From Acidobacteriota bacterium (lineage in GTDB: Bacteria > Acidobacteriota > Terriglobia > Terriglobales > Acidobacteriaceae): a stretch of 5,300 nucleotides of DNA. Every line of letters starts with the position of its first letter. Positions within the stretch are counted from its first letter, which is position 1. The notes under the pieces are model-generated. The model saw nothing but the letters and a program-made list of their open reading frames with translations. It was not told where the DNA came from and ran no database searches. The DNA is taken from assembly GCA_028873155.1 (NCBI GenBank), contig JAGWML010000207.1, positions 1-5,300 of the forward strand, read 5' to 3'. The position numbers and the translations under genes were made by a program. Below are positions 1-5,300 of this stretch, piece after piece.

Positions 1-13
1 AACCTCTCAGCGC

Positions 14-33
14 GATTGATAAGTTCTTCAATC
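14..33. promoter_or_regulatory. Inverted repeat upstream of katG, possible operator
   Basis: GATTGA (14-19) and TCAATC (28-33) are perfect 6-bp inverted arms around an 8-nt centre. The centre lies about 30 bp upstream of the only good -10-like hexamer (53-58), near position -41 of the presumed transcript, where an activator often sits. Catalase-peroxidase genes are commonly controlled by OxyR or a Fur/PerR-type regulator. This repeat does not match the ATAG-type OxyR elements or the PerR box well, so the binding protein is unknown. A 6-bp palindrome can arise by chance. Confidence 0.3.
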
Positions 34-52
34 TCTCCCTTCGTTTGGCTCC

Positions 53-58
53 TATACT
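53..58 (+). promoter_or_regulatory. Candidate -10 box of katG
   Basis: TATACT matches the sigma70 -10 consensus at five of six positions and lies 40 bp before the katG ATG. No convincing -35 hexamer is present 16-18 bp upstream (the sequence there is aatctc), which fits an activator-dependent promoter but is also compatible with a chance match. A short stem (CGAGT 66-70 with ACTCG 77-81, 6-nt loop) would fall in the 5' leader. Confidence 0.3.
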
Positions 59-86
59 GGTCCAGCGAGTCTGTTCACTCGTCCAC

Positions 87-91
87 AGGAG
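87..91 (+). promoter_or_regulatory. katG ribosome binding site
   Basis: AGGAG lies 7 nt before the ATG at 99. It decides the katG start: the reading frame is open further upstream to an ATG at 45, but those extra 18 codons have no ribosome binding site and no family resemblance. Confidence 0.85.
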
Positions 92-98
92 ATACACC

Positions 99-2291
<2,193 letters not shown>

Positions 2292-2353
2292 TCCCACAGC
2301 GCAGTCATAGGCAGCCTCACGTCCCAAACCCTCGGCAACTCTACGGCCGACTC

Positions 2354-2395
2354 AAAAAAAAAGCGGAAGGCTTCAAAAGCCTTCCGCCTGTTTTT
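2354..2395. terminator. Bidirectional intrinsic terminator
   Basis: An 11-bp perfect stem (2363-2373 paired with 2377-2387, core GCGGAAGGCTT, 3-nt loop) is flanked on the left by nine A (2354-2362) and on the right by five T (2391-2395). Read on the plus strand it ends katG 72 bp after its stop. Read on the minus strand the nine A become a nine-U tail that ends the convergent gene stopping at 2429. The minus-strand version is the stronger, since its U-tract starts directly at the stem, while on the plus strand three bases (CTG) separate stem and T-run. Confidence 0.9.
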
Positions 2396-2428
2396 CAAAT
2401 CTGCGCAACGACTGCGGCCCGCTTCTTT

Positions 2429-3679
2429 CTACCACGTCTCCACTGCAACCACGCTGGGCGGTCCCGGATGGCCGTCAATCACATCCGTCTCCATCACCGC
2501 TTCCAGATTCCGCTGCTCCCAGTCCTTCGGCGCCTTCTGCAGCATCGCGTTCAGATACTCCGGATTTGACACCAGCTCGCTCGCCGCCTGCGTCCCCGGT
2601 CCAAGAATCCCCGCCAGAATGATGACCGGCTGCCCCGTCACCTTGTCGTGAATTCGCGCCACAACCCCGTAGTCCTTCCGAAGTGACTTGCTCGGCATCT
2701 GCCACTCGAGCGCCCAGAACCGCCGGCGATCCTTTCGGTCCACCACCTCGCGCACCTGGTTCACATACTCAAAATCAAACGGCAGATCCTGCATGATCCG
2801 CATCGTCCAGGGATTGTCGAACGCCCCTATCAGGACAAACGGACCCTCTCGCAACTCCGCATAGCTCGTCTCTGTCGCCGCAACCACGCGAAACGCGTCG
2901 TGCCGGGGAATCAGCGGAACAATCGACCGCGCCAGCGTCACCACATCCGACACGTCCATCCCGCCATACGTCGGCACGCCCGGCGGCGTCATCTGGTCGT
3001 GGTCCACGGCAGCCACCGGCTCGCCAAGACAATATGTAATCCGCGCGGACGCAGTACGAATCGGCGCCCAGAAAAGCTCCATGCCTGTCGGTGGCTTGGG
3101 CGACTGGAACCGCCCCGCGCCAAAACCCGCCGCCACCGCCAGCGCCAACCCCGCTGCAATCAACCCCCATTGGCTGCCTGTTAGCCCGGCGCGTTCCCGC
3201 CGCGTAGCCACAGGCTGCACCACGCTCAGACCGCGCTCGCCAACTGGCTTTTCCTGCCCGGCAGCAATCGGCAGTTCCTGTCCCCGATGCGTCTTCGCCC
3301 CCGCACCCTCGCGAAACGACGGCACATACCCGCCAAGCGGCAGCTCAATGACCAGCTCGCGCGCGTGCTCGGCGCTGTAGTAGTACTGCACCAGCCGCTT
3401 CCTCACCTCTGCCGCCGTCGTGCGCACCACCGGGTCGAGAGTCACGTCATAGTTCGGCTCGCGCCCAAAGGCCTCCACGCCAATCGTCCGTTCCTTCAGC
3501 TCGCCCGCATTCCCCTTCAGGGTCTGCTCCACCGTGTATGCCAGCAGCACCGGATACCGCTTGCTGTTGGTAAACAGCGGGTGCGCCAGCAGCTTCTTCA
3601 GTTGCTCGCGGACCGCGACACTCTCCGGCGCGCACTCCGACCCGCTCGCCAATTCTTCAAATGGTTGCGATGCCAACAT
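2429..3679 (-). CDS. Membrane-anchored protein of unknown function, acidobacterial family
   Basis: Function not known. The 416-aa product from ATG 3679 has three parts. Residues about 23-122 form a conserved soluble domain with motifs I recall from many Acidobacteriota proteins (HPLFTNSKRYPVLL, ELKERTIGVEAFGR, DPVVRTTAAEVRKRL, LPLGGYVPSF), often annotated as hypothetical or loosely as adenylate cyclase or regulator; the basic VRKRL region could suit nucleic-acid or protein contact, but that is inference. After a Gln/Glu/Arg-rich linker, residues about 171-189 are a single hydrophobic membrane segment. Residues about 197-416 form a C-terminal domain, predicted extracytoplasmic, with motifs such as FVLIGAFDNPWTM, GVVARI and GPGTQAASEL. 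This suggests a one-pass protein with a cytoplasmic N-terminal domain coupled to an outside domain, perhaps a sensor. Start choice: ATG 3679 has a GGTGGGG site 6 nt upstream; in-frame ATG 3757 (442 aa) and GTG 3802 (457 aa) lack good sites, and the extra codons include rare-looking AGA AGA. It stands alone, convergent to katG and divergent from the arsR operon. Confidence 0.85.
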   Translation of the reverse strand: MLASQPFEELASGSECAPESVAVREQLKKLLAHPLFTNSKRYPVLLAYTVEQTLKGNAGELKERTIGVEAFGREPNYDVTLDPVVRTTAAEVRKRLVQYYYSAEHARELVIELPLGGYVPSFREGAGAKTHRGQELPIAAGQEKPVGERGLSVVQPVATRRERAGLTGSQWGLIAAGLALAVAAGFGAGRFQSPKPPTGMELFWAPIRTASARITYCLGEPVAAVDHDQMTPPGVPTYGGMDVSDVVTLARSIVPLIPRHDAFRVVAATETSYAELREGPFVLIGAFDNPWTMRIMQDLPFDFEYVNQVREVVDRKDRRRFWALEWQMPSKSLRKDYGVVARIHDKVTGQPVIILAGILGPGTQAASELVSNPEYLNAMLQKAPKDWEQRNLEAVMETDVIDGHPGPPSVVAVETW

Positions 3680-3880
3680 CTCAAACCCCACCGCCGCGGC
3701 TGCACGCAGCACAACCGCACCGGCTTCTCTTCTCGTAAGAAGTACATGCGCAGGCATACAGTAGTCAAACGTTTGTGCGCTGATTAAAGGTCCGGCAGGC
3801 ACTCCACCAAAGATTCTTAAGGGCTTCGCCTTACAGTCGTTCCGGCCGTCTTACCATCCTGGCGGGCTCACCGTTCCCGT
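3680..3880. other. Divergent intergenic region, left part
   Basis: This stretch precedes the minus-strand gene and may include its true N-terminal codons if translation begins at 3757 or 3802. A small stem-loop is visible at 3818-3833 (TAAGG/CCTTA arms around gcttcg). I see no convincing minus-strand promoter with both hexamers, so the promoter of the minus-strand gene is not placed. No small open frame with a good ribosome binding site was found. Confidence 0.5.
3686..3692 (-). promoter_or_regulatory. Ribosome binding site favouring start at 3679
   Basis: On the minus strand GGTGGGG lies 6 nt before the ATG at 3679-3677. It is imperfect (GGxGG type), but better than what precedes the alternatives: ATG 3757 is preceded by TTTGACTACTGT with no purine-rich site, and GTG 3802 has GGTGGA directly abutting it, too close to serve well. 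Confidence 0.45.
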
Positions 3881-3908
3881 GCGTATATTCCTTGACACGC
3901 ATATACGC
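3881..3908. promoter_or_regulatory. Inverted repeat at operon promoter, possible ArsR operator
   Basis: GCGTATAT (3881-3888) and ATATACGC (3901-3908) are perfect 8-bp inverted arms separated by 12 nt. The repeat encloses the -35 hexamer at 3892-3897. A second, shorter imperfect palindrome, TGGA-gtata-TCCA (3911-3923), sits over the -10 region and repeats the GTATAT core. Dimeric ArsR-family repressors bind AT-rich inverted repeats overlapping their own promoter, so this is a natural candidate for autoregulation. The link to this regulator is inferred from position only. Confidence 0.5.
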
Positions 3909-3921
3909 GCTGGAGTATATC
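3892..3921 (+). promoter_or_regulatory. Sigma70-like promoter of the arsR operon
   Basis: A perfect -35 hexamer TTGACA (3892-3897) is followed after 18 bp by TATATC (3916-3921), a 4 of 6 match to the -10 consensus. Transcription would be expected to start about 7 bp downstream, close to 3928, which is the GTG of the regulator gene. This argues that the TTG at 3892, which is in frame with the regulator, is promoter DNA rather than a start codon, and that the message may be leaderless or nearly so. Confidence 0.5.
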
Positions 3922-3927
3922 CATCCT

Positions 3928-4320
3928 GTGGAATCTGTCTTCGAAATCATCGCGGAGCCCAACCGCCGCGCCATCCTGAGCCTGCTCGTCACCTCCCAGC
4001 AGTCCGTGGGCCAGCTCGAGCGCCGCCTCCGCATGTCCCAGCCCACCGTCTCCAAGCACCTGCGCGTGCTGCGCGAGGCCGGCTTCGTCGAGTCCACGGT
4101 CGATGCGCAGCGCCGTCTCTACCGCCTGAAACCGGAGCCTCTCCAGGAGATCGATGCATGGCTGGCCCCGTTCCGCCACTTCTGGTCTGCGCACGTCGAT
4201 GCCCTCGAACGCCACCTTGATCGCATGGCCCACATTAACCCGCCCGCAAAGAAAATTCCGGCGGCGGCGAAAACACGCCGCGGCCCCAACCGCGCTCGTC
4301 CCAAAGGAGCAGCCCGATGA
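3928..4320 (+). CDS. ArsR-family winged-helix transcriptional regulator
   Basis: A cytoplasmic dimeric repressor by family. The 130-aa product opens with VFEIIAEPNRRAILSLL, the characteristic first helices of ArsR/SmtB proteins that control small stress operons. The helix-turn-helix follows (about residues 26-53), with recognition helix QPTVSKHLRVLREAGF, then a wing with a YRL strand (about 56-67). There are no cysteines and no ELCVCDL-type metal site, so it is unlikely to sense arsenic or other thiophilic metals; it belongs with the ArsR proteins linked to SRPBCC/VOC genes. A Pro/Ala/Lys/Arg-rich basic tail covers residues about 104-130 and is probably disordered. Start: GTG 3928 fits the family's usual beginning. 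A GGAG at 3912-3915 is 12 nt away, somewhat far, so translation may be leaderless. The in-frame TTG at 3892 is rejected because it coincides with the -35 box. It is the first gene of the operon, and its stop overlaps the next ATG. Confidence 0.9.
   Translation: MESVFEIIAEPNRRAILSLLVTSQQSVGQLERRLRMSQPTVSKHLRVLREAGFVESTVDAQRRLYRLKPEPLQEIDAWLAPFRHFWSAHVDALERHLDRMAHINPPAKKIPAAAKTRRGPNRARPKGAAR
4303..4309 (+). promoter_or_regulatory. Ribosome binding site of VOC gene, inside the arsR-type gene
   Basis: AAAGGAG lies within the last codons of the regulator gene, 7 nt before the ATG at 4317. It fixes the VOC start, and together with the ATGA overlap supports translational coupling of regulator and VOC protein. 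Confidence 0.8.
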
Positions 4321-4709
4321 AAATCAAGTTGACCACCATCTTCGTCGACGACCAGGAAAGAGCCCTGCGCTTCTACACCGAAGTGCTCGGCTTTGTGAAG
4401 AAGGCCGACTTCAGCAACGGCCCCTTTCGCTGGCTCACCGTTGCTTCGCCCGAAGAGCCTGACGGCACGGAGCTGCAACTGGCTCTCAACAACAACCCCG
4501 CGGCGCAGGCCTGGCAGCAGGCCAGTTTCCAGCAGAGTCAGCCCGCGGCCATGTTCTTCACCGACGACCTGCAGGCAGACTACGCGCAGATGCAGGCGCG
4601 CGGCGCCGCCTTCACCATGCCTCCCGCGGATGTGCAGTACGCATGGATCGCCATGCTCAACGACACCTGCGGCAACATCATCCAGATCACGCAGCTCAAG
4701 CGCTGGTAA
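4317..4709 (+). CDS. VOC-family (glyoxalase/bleomycin-resistance fold) protein
   Basis: A soluble 130-aa protein of the vicinal oxygen chelate superfamily: two beta-alpha-beta-beta-beta modules, the first about residues 2-56 (TTIFVDDQERALRFYTEVLGF, then the ELQLAL strand), the second about 76-127 (AAMFFTDDLQADYAQMQARG, then CGNIIQITQL). Members include glyoxalase I, ring-cleaving dioxygenases and antibiotic-binding proteins. Lining it up by eye with E. coli glyoxalase I (ligands His5, Glu56, His74, Glu122) gives Leu5, Glu52, Ala77 and Gln123, so three of four metal ligands are missing. Glyoxalase I activity is therefore unlikely; a ligand-binding role or another chemistry is possible, substrate unknown. 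The ATG overlaps the upstream stop (ATGA), with a strong ribosome binding site, so it is co-translated with the regulator. The DUF1801-type gene follows after 25 bp. Confidence 0.9.
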   Translation: MKIKLTTIFVDDQERALRFYTEVLGFVKKADFSNGPFRWLTVASPEEPDGTELQLALNNNPAAQAWQQASFQQSQPAAMFFTDDLQADYAQMQARGAAFTMPPADVQYAWIAMLNDTCGNIIQITQLKRW

Positions 4710-4734
4710 GCTGCACCAATCCCCGGAGTTTCGT

Positions 4735-5127
4735 ATGGCAGAAAAGAAGACCGCAAAGAAGACGACCCGGCCCGTGACCCGCGCCAAGAAGAAAGCCGAC
4801 CCCGAAGCCGATCTGCTCGCCAATATCGCCGCCATGCCGCAAGCAGATCGCGTCCTCGCCGAGCGACTCCATGCAATCATCCGGACCAGCGCGCCGACGC
4901 TCACGCCGCGCCTCTGGTACGGAATGCCCGCCTACGCGCGCGACGGCAAGATCCTGTGCTTCTTTCAAAGCGCAGGCAGATTCAAAACGCGCTACGCGAC
5001 CTTTGGCTTCATGCACGCCGCGACACTCGACGAGGGCAACCTGTGGCCCACCGCCTTCGCCCTCACGGCACTGGGCACAGCAGAAGAGTCGGCCATCGTC
5101 GCGCTCGTCAAACGAGCTGTGAGTTAA
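4735..5127 (+). CDS. DUF1801-type small protein
   Basis: A 130-aa soluble protein of unknown function. The core, about residues 22-130, resembles the DUF1801/YdhG-like (iron-chaperone-like fold) proteins: an N-terminal helical part, then LTPRLWYGMPAYARDGKILCFFQ (residues about 57-78), KTRYATFGF (84-92) and the C-terminal helix around AIVALVKRAV. Residues about 1-20 are Lys/Thr/Arg-rich and probably disordered, an extension I believe is common in this subgroup. In other bacteria such proteins sit beside ArsR regulators, VOC and AHSA1 proteins, as here. The start at 4735 is supported by GGAG (4725-4728), 6 nt upstream. The frame is open well upstream through the VOC gene, but this is a shadow. 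It lies 25 bp after the VOC stop and 27 bp before the next gene, with no terminator on either side. Confidence 0.85.
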   Translation: MAEKKTAKKTTRPVTRAKKKADPEADLLANIAAMPQADRVLAERLHAIIRTSAPTLTPRLWYGMPAYARDGKILCFFQSAGRFKTRYATFGFMHAATLDEGNLWPTAFALTALGTAEESAIVALVKRAVS

Positions 5128-5154
5128 GCGTGCACCAACACCGGAAGAGAACTC

Positions 5155-5300
5155 ATGACTGACCAAGAGCCGTATACGCCGGGCCCAGCGAGAGGAGCGC
5201 GCGTCCACAAAGACGGAGAAAAGTGGACGCTCATCCTCGTCCGCGACCTGCGCCACGCCCCTGACCTCGTCTGGCAGGCCATCACCGACCCTGCGCATCT
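5155..5300 (+). CDS. SRPBCC/AHSA1-family protein, 5' part (cut by window end)
   Basis: Only the first 48 codons are in the window. They read MTDQEPYTPGPARGARVHKD, then EKWTLILVRDLRHAP (about residues 22-36) and VWQAITDPAH (39-48). This is the opening strand and first helix of Aha1-like SRPBCC (START-type) proteins, whose helix-grip fold encloses a hydrophobic pocket; VW-A-TDP near the N-terminus is a hallmark. Related proteins are often encoded with ArsR regulators, and their ligands are mostly unknown. The ATG has GGAAGAGA (5143-5150) ending 4 nt upstream. It is the fourth gene of the operon, 27 bp after the DUF1801 stop. The remaining residues, which would show the pocket, lie outside the window. 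Confidence 0.85.
   Translation, partial: MTDQEPYTPGPARGARVHKDGEKWTLILVRDLRHAPDLVWQAITDPAH

Noticed and set aside
45..98. Extended katG start at ATG 45
   Set aside because: No ribosome binding site precedes it, it would overlap the candidate -10 box at 53-58, and the 18 extra residues do not look like a KatG N-terminus. ATG 99 has AGGAG at ideal spacing.
3818..3833. Small stem-loop TAAGG-gcttcg-CCTTA as a terminator
   Set aside because: Only 5 bp, no adjacent T-run on either strand, and no gene ends nearby in the direction required.
4441..4734. Upstream extension of the DUF1801-type frame through the VOC gene
   Set aside because: The Ser/Arg/Pro/Thr-rich translation is the typical off-frame shadow of a GC-rich gene. 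The conserved part begins after ATG 4735, which has its own GGAG site.
4119..4904. A 261-codon minus-strand frame across the arsR-type, VOC and DUF1801-type genes
   Set aside because: It lies opposite three recognisable genes and its product has no recognisable motif; a composition shadow.
3928..5127. Three consecutive operon genes each encoding exactly 130 aa
   Set aside because: Striking at first, but the proteins belong to unrelated folds and share no sequence similarity, so equal length is coincidence rather than duplication.

Overview
The window looks like an ordinary stretch of chromosome from an acidobacterium, probably of the Terriglobales/Acidobacteriaceae group (Granulicella, Terriglobus, Edaphobacter and relatives). 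This rests on high GC with strong G/C preference at third codon positions, on a minus-strand protein of a type I recall as multi-copy in Acidobacteriota (conserved ~100-residue N-terminal domain, one membrane segment, extracytoplasmic C-terminal domain), and on the look of the small-protein operon at the right. The assignment is from memory of families, not from a search.

Layout. Bases 1-98 hold a putative control region and a good ribosome binding site. Bases 99-2291 (+) encode a complete bifunctional catalase-peroxidase, KatG (730 aa), with every catalytic residue I can check present. Bases 2354-2395 form a strong hairpin with a T-run on both strands, a bidirectional terminator shared by katG and the convergent gene. 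Bases 2429-3679 (-) encode a membrane-anchored protein of unknown function, with longer starts possible to 3757 or 3802. Bases 3680-3927 form a divergent intergenic region with a well-defined sigma70-like promoter for the right-hand operon and inverted repeats that could be its operators.

Bases 3928-5300 (+) are a compact operon: an ArsR-type repressor without metal-binding cysteines, a VOC (glyoxalase-fold) protein whose ATG overlaps the regulator's stop, a DUF1801-type small protein, and the start of an SRPBCC/AHSA1 (Aha1-like) protein cut by the window end. The gene spacing and RBSs argue for one transcript. The simplest model is an autorepressed operon whose regulator senses an unknown non-metal signal, with three small soluble proteins of ligand-binding or chaperone-like folds.

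No mobile element, CRISPR array, tRNA or rRNA was seen. The points most worth a second look are the operon promoter (the apparent TTG start at 3892 is better read as a -35 box, with a possibly leaderless GTG start at 3928), the inverted repeats around it, the loss of most metal ligands in the VOC protein, and the uncertain N-terminus of the minus-strand protein.
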